Assembly (NCBI GenBank): GCA_002410555.1
Contig: DHSR01000014.1
Location: 1 to 21,694 of the forward strand
Direction: 5' to 3'
Source of the DNA: Bacteroidales bacterium UBA5281
GTDB taxonomy: Bacteria; Bacteroidota; Bacteroidia; Bacteroidales; Lentimicrobiaceae
Length of the DNA: 21,694 nucleotides
Part shown: positions 1-7,820 of the stretch, in pieces
How the letters are laid out: each line of letters starts with the position of its first letter
How positions within the stretch are numbered: the first letter of the stretch is position 1
Notes under the pieces: model-generated
Seen by the model: only the letters and a program-made list of their open reading frames with translations
Told to the model about the DNA's origin: nothing
Databases searched by the model: none
Made by a program: the position numbers and the translations under genes

Positions 1-11
1 CTATTTTCTAA

Positions 12-109
12 CTTCTTACTTCTAACTTCTAACTTCTAACCTCTAACTTCTAACTTCTAACCTCTAACCTCTAACCTCTAACTTCTAACTTCTAACTTCT
101 AACTTCTAA
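12..109. repeat. Heptamer tandem repeat, block 1 (CTTCTAA/CCTCTAA)
   Basis: Fourteen consecutive 7-bp units run without a break from 12 to 109. They are mostly CTTCTAA with interspersed CCTCTAA, and the first unit is CTTCTTA. One strand is pure pyrimidine except for the closing AA. There is no open frame of note. Such pyrimidine-rich heptamers are common in some Bacteroidota intergenic regions (from memory). The copy number probably varies between strains. Confidence 0.95.
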
Positions 110-124
110 AGACCAATGACTAAA

Positions 125-168
125 AGAGACAGGGGGACAAGGAGAAATGGAGATAAGGAGACATGGGG
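125..168. repeat. Purine-rich octamer tandem repeat (GGAGAnAn)
   Basis: About four and a half imperfect 8-bp units: AGAGACAG, GGGGACAA, GGAGAAAT, GGAGATAA, GGAGACAT, then GGGG. This is a different repeat family from the heptamers on both sides and has the opposite strand bias (purines on the plus strand). Confidence 0.8.
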
Positions 169-189
169 TTGTTAATCAGATCTCTAAAT

Positions 190-266
190 TTTCTAACCTC
201 TAACCTCTAACCTCTAACCTCTAACTTCTAACCTCTCACTTCTCACTTCTCACCTCTCACTTTTAA
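190..266. repeat. Heptamer tandem repeat, block 2, decaying toward the gene
   Basis: Eleven 7-bp units starting TTTCTAA, then CCTCTAA four times and CTTCTAA. They then drift to CCTCTCA/CTTCTCA and end in CTTTTAA. The block is out of register with block 1. It stops 7 nt before the ATG of the radical SAM gene, so it forms that gene's immediate 5' region. No TAnnTTTG promoter element is visible between the repeats and the ATG. Confidence 0.9.
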
Positions 267-273
267 TTAAAAA

Positions 274-2088
274 ATGAAACACTACACCATCCCCATTTTC
301 GTACCTGAACTGGCATGCCCCAACCAATGTATTTTCTGCAATCAGCGCAGCATTTCGGGTTGTCAGCAGCAGCCGGAGCCGGACGAAGTGCATGAAATTA
401 TTCAGCGGCACCTTAAAACAATTCCGGATGTGAATGCACATGTTGAAATTGGTTTTTTTGGTGGAAGTTTCACGGGTATTGAAACAGCGTTACAGGAGAA
501 ATACCTTGCTGTAGCCAATGAATATATAACGCCCGCCTGGTCAACTTTAGTAGGCTATAGTCGATTAGGTGATAAAAAAATTTTTTTTCAATTTATACAT
601 AATAAGCATCAGAAGAGTGCTGAGGTGAAGTCTCAATGTTCGGACGAAACCAAAATTGCCAGACACATACAGGGCATCCGCCTGAGCACCCGGCCTGATT
701 ATATTGATATTAAAGTGTTGAAAAGATTAAAGTGTTATGGAGTGACCACCATAGAGTTGGGTGCACAATCACTTGATGATGAAGTGCTTCTACTTTCGGG
801 AAGGGGCCATACGGTGGCAGATGTGGAGCGTGCTGCATCCATGATACTTGACTCAGGTTTCGCCCTTGGTCTTCAAATGATGACCGGATTGCCGGGCGAT
901 ACTCCGGAAAAGTCACAGCAGACTGCCAGACGAATTGTGGAACTTGGGGCCACTTGCACCCGCATTTATCCAACGCTCGTTATTCGTGGTACCGAACTTG
1001 AGCTACGCTGGAGAAAGGGAGATTATCAACCACAATCCCTGCGCGAAGCAGTTGAGTTGTGCGCTGATCTGCTTGATATTTTCAGCCTGGGCGGAGTGAA
1101 AGTAATACGGGTAGGATTACATCCTTCTGAAGGCATACTTGATGGAAGCGAGTTGCTGGCCGGTCCCTTTCATCCTTCATTCAGAGAACTGGTGAAAACG
1201 TACAAGTGGGAACAAAAACTCCTGCCACTCAAACAACAACATCCGGAAGGTGGAAACATCACCATTCCTGTTACAAAAAACGAATTGCCGTATGCCATTG
1301 GCTATGATTCAGCCAATCGTAACATGCTGGAAAAACACTTCCGTAAGGTAGAGTTTTCCGTAATCAGAGCAAATACTGGGCTTCCCTTAATCATTACTGA
1401 CAAGCGCACACCGCTTCCGGTTAAAAATGCCTTAAAAAAAATTGGCAATACTGTTTTTATCCCGGCTCAGGATCTGGTTTACAAATCCATCAATGGTCAT
1501 CCGGATATTTTTATGTGTGAGGGAGCCGAAGGGTTGGTTGTTGCACCTGGTTTGCCGGAAGCAATCAAAGGAAAACTCATGACAACCGGAATCCGGATTT
1601 ACACCGGAAACATTAATCCGGGCAAAACTTATCCCGATTCAGCCATCTATAATGCAGTAGTTACTTCGGAATATATCATTCATAACCTAAAAATCACCGA
1701 CACTGCTATTTTGGAAGCCTTCCCCGGAAGGAAACACCTTCATGTAAATCAGGGATATACACGTTGTAACCTTATTGCTCTTGGTACAAACTATTTTATT
1801 ACTTCTGATAAAGGCATTGAAAAAGTGCTGCTTGGTGAGGGAAAACAAGTGTTGTTTGTTGATCCCCGGCCAGTGAGATTACACGGGCAGGAGCATGGTT
1901 TTTTTCCTGGATGTTGCGGGATTTTAAATAATAAACTACTTATTTCCGGAAGTCTGGTTCATCACCCTGACCAGGCAATTATAGTCTCATTTATAAATGA
2001 AGCAGGCCTGGTGATGCACGAACTTTTCCCGGGCGATTTAACGGATGTGGGTGGTATTTTTACCATTGATTTAAAAAATGCCACTTAG
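274..2088 (+). CDS. Radical SAM protein (Elp3-like core) fused to a GME-fold, DUF6873-like domain
   Basis: The N-terminal half is a radical SAM enzyme. CPNQCIFC at residues 15-22 is the CxxxCxxC motif for the 4Fe-4S/SAM cluster, FFGGSFTGI (61-69) is the usual following loop, and KGIRLSTRPDY-like, GVTTIELGAQS and LGLQMMTGLPGDT segments (134-210) match the COG1243/Elp3-type core. That core ends near residue 315. Instead of the acetyltransferase domain of true Elp3 there are about 270 further residues. YPDSAIYN (453-460), HN (470-471), QGYTRC (493-498), GCCG (546-549) and HPD (564-566) recall the DUF6873 family of guanidino-modifying (GME) fold proteins. That assignment is from memory, not a search. 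Residues about 88-131 are an insertion relative to the usual core. The substrate is unknown. The ATG at 274 is the first in frame and directly follows the heptamer repeats. Confidence 0.85.
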   Translation: MKHYTIPIFVPELACPNQCIFCNQRSISGCQQQPEPDEVHEIIQRHLKTIPDVNAHVEIGFFGGSFTGIETALQEKYLAVANEYITPAWSTLVGYSRLGDKKIFFQFIHNKHQKSAEVKSQCSDETKIARHIQGIRLSTRPDYIDIKVLKRLKCYGVTTIELGAQSLDDEVLLLSGRGHTVADVERAASMILDSGFALGLQMMTGLPGDTPEKSQQTARRIVELGATCTRIYPTLVIRGTELELRWRKGDYQPQSLREAVELCADLLDIFSLGGVKVIRVGLHPSEGILDGSELLAGPFHPSFRELVKTYKWEQKLLPLKQQHPEGGNITIPVTKNELPYAIGYDSANRNMLEKHFRKVEFSVIRANTGLPLIITDKRTPLPVKNALKKIGNTVFIPAQDLVYKSINGHPDIFMCEGAEGLVVAPGLPEAIKGKLMTTGIRIYTGNINPGKTYPDSAIYNAVVTSEYIIHNLKITDTAILEAFPGRKHLHVNQGYTRCNLIALGTNYFITSDKGIEKVLLGEGKQVLFVDPRPVRLHGQEHGFFPGCCGILNNKLLISGSLVHHPDQAIIVSFINEAGLVMHELFPGDLTDVGGIFTIDLKNAT

Positions 2089-2094
2089 CCCGGT

Positions 2095-2586
2095 TTATAC
2101 ATTCAGCATTTTAACTACCATGGCAAGCAAATCCACCTGATCAAGGCCTTTGAGAATTTCACTCATTTGTAATTCCTTTTCCTCAGCTCCCTGGTCTGAT
2201 TCCATAATTTTGGCCAGTTCTTTCGACTGCCTCACTGTTACAAAGCTTTCAATTGCCTCAAGTGCCCTGTTTCCGGTAGTTTCTGTCTTTACGGGAGCTC
2301 CAAAAGCTTCCAGTTCAGCAATTACCGCATCCAATACTTCATGGCCCATTTTACGGCATTCGTCGGTTTGAGAAATCCTCCCGGAGGTATCCCGCAGTGA
2401 CCAGGAACTATAATCGGGTTGAATGGCTCGTATTAACTCTACCTTCCGGGAATTTTCGCCAAAAATCCGGCCCAGAATCATCATGGTATTGGTTTTCCAT
2501 GCCTGAAGATCGAAAGGTTTCTGGTCTAATCGTAGTATCAGATCACGAATAAGGGCAATTTCTTTAGCAGGATTTTCCGGTTGCAT
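2095..2586 (-). CDS. Conserved-looking hypothetical protein, 163 aa
   Basis: I do not recognise this protein. It is soluble, has no signal peptide or membrane segment, and looks mainly helical. The N-terminal part contains WKTNTMMILGRIFGENSRKVE (about residues 30-50). It resembles the short helical module with W-K-x-x-T...IFGE-x-S seen at the N-terminus of various bacterial proteins, but this is only a resemblance. The C-terminal half is rich in Glu/Lys/Leu and ends in a probable amphipathic helix. It converges on the radical SAM gene with only 6 nt between the stop codons. Its start faces dnaG across a 158-nt divergent spacer. Confidence 0.75.
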   Translation of the reverse strand: MQPENPAKEIALIRDLILRLDQKPFDLQAWKTNTMMILGRIFGENSRKVELIRAIQPDYSSWSLRDTSGRISQTDECRKMGHEVLDAVIAELEAFGAPVKTETTGNRALEAIESFVTVRQSKELAKIMESDQGAEEKELQMSEILKGLDQVDLLAMVVKMLNV

Positions 2587-2710
2587 AGTTGTTTAATTTC
2601 AATACTCCGGCTAAATTAAGCATAATTCATACAAAAGAAGCAGAAAATTACCGGATCGGCCGCAGGAAAATGATAAATGATATTTTTTTAGGTTTGTCTT
2701 ATGCTTTTTG

Positions 2711-2718
2711 TAACTTTG
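2711..2718 (+). promoter_or_regulatory. Bacteroidota-type -7 element (TAACTTTG) for dnaG
   Basis: TAACTTTG is an exact match to the TAnnTTTG -7 consensus of the Bacteroidota housekeeping sigma factor. It lies 26 nt before the proposed TTG start of dnaG. The only upstream TTTG (2693-2696) is 14 nt away, shorter than the usual 19-21, so the -33 half is not convincing. Confidence 0.5.
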
Positions 2719-2744
2719 AAATCTCAATATTATTACTTAAGTCA

Positions 2745-4703
2745 TTGATTCCCAAAGATACCATACAGAATATAGTAGATACTGCCCGCATTGATGAGGT
2801 GGTTGGAGAATTTGTGCAATTGAAGAAGCGTGGGGCCAACCTGTTGGGTTTATGTCCTTTCCACAATGAAAAAACACCATCCTTCACTGTTTCACCGGCC
2901 AAGGGCATCTATAAATGTTTCGGTTGCGGTAAGGCGGGCAATGCGGTAAATTTCATTATGGATCACGAAAAGTATTCGTATCCTGAGGCCTTACGTTTTC
3001 TGGCCGACAAATACAATATTGAAATTGAAGAGCAGGAACCTACTCCCGAGGAAATTGCACAGGATACTGAGCGCGAAAGCCTTTTTGCCCTGAATGCGTT
3101 TGCTCAAAAATACTTTACACGCATCCTGCATGAAACAGAAGAGGGTAAAGCCATCGGATTGAGCTATTTTGTGGAAAGAGGCTTTCGGGAAGACATTATC
3201 CGGAAATTTCAACTTGGATTTTCAACATCGGCATGGGATGCTTTTACCAAAGAGGCTCTTGAACACGGTTATTCGGAGAAATATCTGATCGCTTCGGGAT
3301 TAACCATTAAAAAAGAGGAAAAGCTTTACGACCGTTTCCGGGAAAGGGTAATGTTTCCCATACATAACCTTACGGGTAAAGTAATTGGTTTTGGCGGTCG
3401 TATACTTTCTTCAGATAAAATCAAGCCTAAATATGTAAATTCACCCGAATCAGAGGTTTACAATAAATCCAGAAGTCTTTACGGTATCTGGCTGGCCCGC
3501 AATGCCATGGTTGCTAAAGACAATTGTTGTCTTGTGGAAGGATACACTGATGTGATTTCATTGTATCAGTCGGGCATAGAAAATGTCGTTTCTTCCTCCG
3601 GCACCTCACTCACCACCGAGCAGATTAAACTCATTAGTAAGTTTACACGAAACATTACCATACTTTATGATGGTGACCCTGCAGGCATTAAGGCTTCATT
3701 CCGTGGCATTGATATGATTCTGGAACAGGGAATGAATGTAAAAATTGTACTCTTTCCTGATGGCGATGATCCGGACTCCTTTGCCCGCAAGCACCGGTCG
3801 GCTGAGGTAGAAGCATTTATCAGTGAGAACGCCAATGATTTTATTGCGTTTAAAACCCGGCTGCTGCTTAACGAAACCGATGGAGATCCGATTAAAAAAG
3901 CTGCCCTTATCCATGAAATTATTCAAAGCATCAGTCTGATTCCTGACCCAATCATTCGTCCCCTATACATACGCGAATGTGCTGAAATAATGGGTATGGA
4001 AGAGCAGACACTGATGCATGAACTTAATAAGCAGCGCAGAAGAAAAGTACAAAAAGCAGGAGAACAGCGTGAATATATACCTGAACCTGAAGTGGATGCC
4101 CAGCCTCAGCAAACCCTGCCCGATATCAGCGACACGAGTGAGCAGGAAAAAGATATCATCCGCTTGTTACTGCTCTATGGAACAGATAATCTGAGTTTTA
4201 CTGTACCCGTGGAAGGAGGTAATCCATTTAAAGAGGAATTTGAAGAAGTTCTTGTGCCGGTGGCACAATATATATGTAATGACCTAAGAACCAATCAGAT
4301 TAAATTTGATTCGCCTGTTTATCAGGCTATTTTCGATGAATTTGCCAATGGAGTGGACAGTGGAAGTCTTCCCGGTGAGCGCTTTTTTTTGATGCATGCT
4401 GAAAAAGCCATAGCCGATATAGCCATAGATCTGATTACGCCGCGTTATGAACTCAGTCCGGGTTGGGAAGAAATCAGAATATATGTGCCTACTGAAACCG
4501 ACGATCTGGAAGCTACCATTAGTCGTTCTCTGCTTTCGCTGGTTCACCGCAAATTATCTGTACTCATATATCACAACCAGCAAGTGATGAAAACCATGGA
4601 TAATTCAAGTGAAGCATGGTCTGATCTTCTCTCCCGCGATATTCATCTTAAACAGGCCCGGAATGAAATCAGCCGCAGACTGGGTCGTACGCTGAATGGC
4701 TAA
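2745..4703 (+). CDS. dnaG: DNA primase DnaG
   Basis: Synthesises RNA primers for replication together with the replicative helicase. With the TTG start at 2745 the protein is 652 aa and begins IPKDT after the initiator Met, the usual start of Bacteroidota primases. Counting from there, the CHC2 zinc-binding ligands are C37, H40, C58 and C61 (CPFH...CFGC), one helical step from the E. coli positions. The catalytic core follows, with KPKYVNSPES, the TOPRIM glutamate in VEGYTDV, then DGDPAG and the DGDDPDSF acidic cluster. The last ~200 residues should be the helicase-binding domain. The frame is open back to 2589 but the extra 52 residues resemble no primase, and a TAnnTTTG element sits inside that stretch, so I reject the ATGs at 2589 and 2670. 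The codon TAATG at the 3' end overlaps a non-preferred start of the next gene. Confidence 0.93.
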   Translation: MIPKDTIQNIVDTARIDEVVGEFVQLKKRGANLLGLCPFHNEKTPSFTVSPAKGIYKCFGCGKAGNAVNFIMDHEKYSYPEALRFLADKYNIEIEEQEPTPEEIAQDTERESLFALNAFAQKYFTRILHETEEGKAIGLSYFVERGFREDIIRKFQLGFSTSAWDAFTKEALEHGYSEKYLIASGLTIKKEEKLYDRFRERVMFPIHNLTGKVIGFGGRILSSDKIKPKYVNSPESEVYNKSRSLYGIWLARNAMVAKDNCCLVEGYTDVISLYQSGIENVVSSSGTSLTTEQIKLISKFTRNITILYDGDPAGIKASFRGIDMILEQGMNVKIVLFPDGDDPDSFARKHRSAEVEAFISENANDFIAFKTRLLLNETDGDPIKKAALIHEIIQSISLIPDPIIRPLYIRECAEIMGMEEQTLMHELNKQRRRKVQKAGEQREYIPEPEVDAQPQQTLPDISDTSEQEKDIIRLLLLYGTDNLSFTVPVEGGNPFKEEFEEVLVPVAQYICNDLRTNQIKFDSPVYQAIFDEFANGVDSGSLPGERFFLMHAEKAIADIAIDLITPRYELSPGWEEIRIYVPTETDDLEATISRSLLSLVHRKLSVLIYHNQQVMKTMDNSSEAWSDLLSRDIHLKQARNEISRRLGRTLNG

Positions 4704-4762
4704 TGCTGAAAGAACTTTTTAACACCACAGGCGTTTTATATTCATCAGAAAATAACACACAC

Positions 4763-4984
4763 ATGAAAAAAAATATTGGAAATACAGACAAGCTGATTCG
4801 TCTTTTATTGGCTTTATTGATTGCCGTTTTATATTTTACCGGCATAATAACAGGTACCCTTGCCATAATGCTGGGAATTTTAGCACTGGTTTTGGTAGTT
4901 ACCAGCATGGTAAGCTTTTGCGGTCTTTATACACTGCTTGGCATAAATACCTGCAAGCGCCCTTCGGAGGGAAATATGAGGTAA
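4763..4984 (+). CDS. DUF2892-family small inner-membrane protein
   Basis: A 73-residue protein with the DUF2892 layout: MKKNIGNTDKLIRLLLA at the N-terminus, two hydrophobic helices (about residues 11-28 and 30-50), then FCGLYTLLGINTC with the family's two cysteines. The family is widespread and of unknown biochemical role; it also occurs as the membrane part of YgaP-type rhodanese proteins. The frame can be extended to an ATG at 4703 that overlaps the dnaG stop, but the family starts at the ATG chosen here. Its 59-nt spacing from dnaG permits either cotranscription or its own promoter. Confidence 0.85.
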   Translation: MKKNIGNTDKLIRLLLALLIAVLYFTGIITGTLAIMLGILALVLVVTSMVSFCGLYTLLGINTCKRPSEGNMR

Positions 4985-5038
4985 GGAAGTTCTTCTTTCA
5001 CTATGCTGATTGCTGTGTGAATCGTCAATTTCATATCG

Positions 5039-7639
5039 TTATAGCCGGCCACCCAGTACTGCCGTTTTCTTAAACTGTTTTACTTTGCCGCCCAGGTTAA
5101 ACACCTCGGTATGGATAATGTAGATGCCAATCAACGCCTTGGTTCTATCATCGGTAAGGCCATCCCAATAATATACATTACCTGTTCCTGCCGGTTGATT
5201 TTTTACCAAAAGACGCACCAGTCTGCCATTACTATCATAAATGCGTATGGTTACCGAATAACCCGGCTGCGAAAAGTTACAGGCAATGCTCAATTGATCA
5301 TTATAACCATCATTGTCCGGAGAGAATATTTCAGGCGAAATTGCAATTTCATCATCAGATTCGGGCCGGGACATAAATTGAGAGTTTTGATAGCCCGGAG
5401 TAGCAAAGCCTACATTTTGCGAAGCAGAATGCCAGTTGCCCGGATCTGAGGCTGGTCTGTCGGGATTTACGCGCTCCAGCGATACGCCATCACTGGTATT
5501 GAGCAGGGCAAATTGCATTTTTTCGGTATAGCTGAATTCATCCAGTATAGTTTGCCAGGGAGTAAGCAACACAACGGTACCGGCAGCTATGGAGAATGTC
5601 GGCAGCGAAGCCATATCAACAAAAGCTTTGGGTGCAGGTGAAAAATATTCACTCCTTACCACCGCGCCATCTTTACTGAGTACCAGATATTCGCCGGGGA
5701 AGAACAACCTGCCTTCGGGGGATGTTTCTTTTACTGAGGAAATCTCGCCGGTATTTTTATCGCGTGTAGCCAGCCATATGGCTTTAAGGTCCAACACTTT
5801 TTCTGAGCGGTTATAAATTTCTACAAAAGGAGTACCCGTAGCCCTGGGGTCAGCAAGCACTTCATTGATAATAACATCCGTTGAATCAGGCAGTGCAGGA
5901 AAGGCAAAGCGGGCAGTTAAAGTCTGATTGGTAACATTGCCGGCGCAATCGCTCACTCCGGCAGTAACATTCAGGGTATAGATGATTCCATCCGCAAAGG
6001 GAATACTGAAATTAAGCCCAACTGATCTATAAAATGGTGGCATCAATTGCAGGGATTGCGGCTGGCCTAAACCCTGATCAGCCTGGTAGCGGGAGATGTT
6101 TATTAAACTCAGGCTGTCCATAGTTTCAGTGAAAAATACCTGAATGCTTGTGGGACCGGTAATGCTTACTTTTAATATTTCCGGCATGCCGGCATCGGGA
6201 TTTGAACCCTTAACTGAGTTGACTTTGCCGGGTGTACCACCTTCGGGAGCGTTGGAAGCGCGCCAGTTGCCTGCCTCTCCGCATGGATTATCAGCATCGA
6301 TAAGTTCAAGTGACCAGCCTCCGTTTTTCTTTACCCCGTCCCGGTACCAGGTGTCAAGGTAATTCACGGCGTGTATTATTTCACCCGATGCATTTCTTAA
6401 CACCAGCGTGGATCCGCTGTTTGCCAGGCTAAAGCTCGAAAATGCAAGTACATCACCATAGGAAGCAAAGCTCTGCTCCGCCTCAAAACTGGTGAGCATC
6501 AGATGTGCACCGGGTTGCAGGGTGTAAGCCGGAAATAGTTTCTTTGAAGTGCCAAAGCTTAATACCCAATCGGTGAGCTGAAGTGGATATCCGGTGCGGT
6601 TATACAATTCAAGATATTCATAATTGGGCAAGGCTACCGGCGGATCAGGGTCAGCCATAATTTCATTGATCAGCACATCAAATGCTTTGACCCGATAATA
6701 GGAAAAAGGAAGTGAAGCCATATTCATCACATTGCCTGCCAGGTCTTTAACCCCCTGAACGGTAAGATTATATAATTTTCCCTCCTCAAAGGGTTGAGGA
6801 AAGGTAAGTATTACCTGAGACTTCTTACCTGGATTCCGAAAAGCCTCTTCGGGGCTGCCCAGTCCCTGGTCAGAAAAGTAATTAGAGGTGGTTTCGGCTG
6901 TTGACTGATCAACCATTTCGGTAAAATTAACAGCAAGTTGGGTTAGTCCCAGCACTTCCAAAGTGCTCAATGCTGGCGGCTCATTGTCTATGAGTGGCGG
7001 CCCGGCATAAACATCATCAAAATAAAAACGGGTAGCATTGCTGGAAGTATATTTGCAAATCATCCCCACAGTATTGTAGGCCTGCCAGTAACTTTCCTCA
7101 GCTACCGATTGCAGTAAGAACTCCTGCCCGCCGGCAGCATCTGCATACACAGACCACTGCCCTTCTTCGGTTCTGATTACTTTAATGCGAATGGCAAAAG
7201 CCGTAGCCACGAAGCCATCAGCTCCGCGGCTAATGAGAAATTCAACAGTTCCGCTTTGCCGGTAAAGCTCAATGGCATCGTTTGAGCCGCTTTCACCCAG
7301 TTTCAGGAAATAGCCATTCAGGGGCTGTTTTAAATCCGGTTGATCGGCAGTCAGATAGATGCGGGCATTGTTATTGTCGCTTGGGCTAAAATTCAAACGC
7401 ACCCATATTTGCCACTCAAGGGTACCGTCTTCAAATTCAGCCGGGGTTGAGAGATAAGACAATCCCTCGCCGGTGGATTGTAATTGCAACTGACGGTTTA
7501 CGTTAACGATAAATTGCTCTTCATCGCCTGTCCACGCAGGATTATTGGTGAAGTCACCATCGCTGAAGTCATCACTCAACTGCCCAAAAATTAACAGAGG
7601 AAAAAACAGGAGTAATCCCAAAATATACTTCATATGCAT
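5039..7639 (-). CDS. Secreted protein with two lamin-tail domains and Ig-like repeats
   Basis: 866 residues. A signal peptide (residues 1-20, ending IFG-Q) sends it across the inner membrane. A jelly-roll/concanavalin-like domain (about 22-213) ends in FYFDDVYAGPP. Two bacterial Ig-like modules (about 220-315 and 485-580) each hold an LGQP/LGSP...YxLxVxxGVxDxAGN pattern. They alternate with two lamin-tail domains: DVLINEIMADPDPP at 321-334 and DVIINEVLADPRATG at 588-602, each followed by an E-x-x-N-R segment. The C-terminus (about 765-866) starts ISPEIFSPDNDGYNDQL and has the FlgD-like/gliding-associated Ig fold, ending KKTAVLGGRL. It is not the type A sorting domain seen in the two giants, but may still serve T9SS export. 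Likely a cell-surface or secreted structural protein. The ATG used gives MHMKY; initiating at the second Met would not change the picture. Confidence 0.85.
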   Translation of the reverse strand: MHMKYILGLLLFFPLLIFGQLSDDFSDGDFTNNPAWTGDEEQFIVNVNRQLQLQSTGEGLSYLSTPAEFEDGTLEWQIWVRLNFSPSDNNNARIYLTADQPDLKQPLNGYFLKLGESGSNDAIELYRQSGTVEFLISRGADGFVATAFAIRIKVIRTEEGQWSVYADAAGGQEFLLQSVAEESYWQAYNTVGMICKYTSSNATRFYFDDVYAGPPLIDNEPPALSTLEVLGLTQLAVNFTEMVDQSTAETTSNYFSDQGLGSPEEAFRNPGKKSQVILTFPQPFEEGKLYNLTVQGVKDLAGNVMNMASLPFSYYRVKAFDVLINEIMADPDPPVALPNYEYLELYNRTGYPLQLTDWVLSFGTSKKLFPAYTLQPGAHLMLTSFEAEQSFASYGDVLAFSSFSLANSGSTLVLRNASGEIIHAVNYLDTWYRDGVKKNGGWSLELIDADNPCGEAGNWRASNAPEGGTPGKVNSVKGSNPDAGMPEILKVSITGPTSIQVFFTETMDSLSLINISRYQADQGLGQPQSLQLMPPFYRSVGLNFSIPFADGIIYTLNVTAGVSDCAGNVTNQTLTARFAFPALPDSTDVIINEVLADPRATGTPFVEIYNRSEKVLDLKAIWLATRDKNTGEISSVKETSPEGRLFFPGEYLVLSKDGAVVRSEYFSPAPKAFVDMASLPTFSIAAGTVVLLTPWQTILDEFSYTEKMQFALLNTSDGVSLERVNPDRPASDPGNWHSASQNVGFATPGYQNSQFMSRPESDDEIAISPEIFSPDNDGYNDQLSIACNFSQPGYSVTIRIYDSNGRLVRLLVKNQPAGTGNVYYWDGLTDDRTKALIGIYIIHTEVFNLGGKVKQFKKTAVLGGRL

Positions 7640-7657
7640 TGGCTTAATTTGACGTCC

Positions 7658-7689
7658 TAAAGATATTAATTTCCCCGAAAGAAAGTCAA
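7658..7689 (-). promoter_or_regulatory. Possible promoter of the lamin-tail gene
   Basis: On the minus strand TTG (7687-7689), a 21-nt spacer and TATCTTTA (7658-7665) approximate the Bacteroidota TTTG-N19-21-TAnnTTTG promoter, with the last base of the -7 element off consensus. It lies 18 nt upstream of the ATG. Confidence 0.35.
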
Positions 7690-7811
7690 TCAGGAAAGGT
7701 GGGAAATTTAATAATTTTAAAAAATTGACTTCTGAATTAAATCTTTATTGTCTTATAGGATTAAAAATCAAATATATATGAATTTAAAGCAATTAGATTC
7801 TCTTTTTCCAT

Positions 7812-7819
7812 TACTTTTG
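7812..7819 (+). promoter_or_regulatory. Bacteroidota-type -7 element (TACTTTTG) at the regulator gene
   Basis: An exact TAnnTTTG match ends 1 nt before the first ATG of the Crp/Fnr-type gene. If it is used, transcription would begin at about 7825, downstream of that ATG, and translation would start at ATG 7833 or 7839. No -33 TTTG lies at the expected distance. Confidence 0.4.
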
Positions 7820-7820
7820 C

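Noticed and set aside
12..266. CRISPR-like array
   Set aside because: The units are 7-8 bp, directly adjacent, with no spacers and no cas genes.
4703..4762. Upstream ATG for the DUF2892 protein overlapping the dnaG stop
   Set aside because: The 20 extra residues lie outside the family. The ATG at 4763 starts exactly at the MKKNIG-type family N-terminus.
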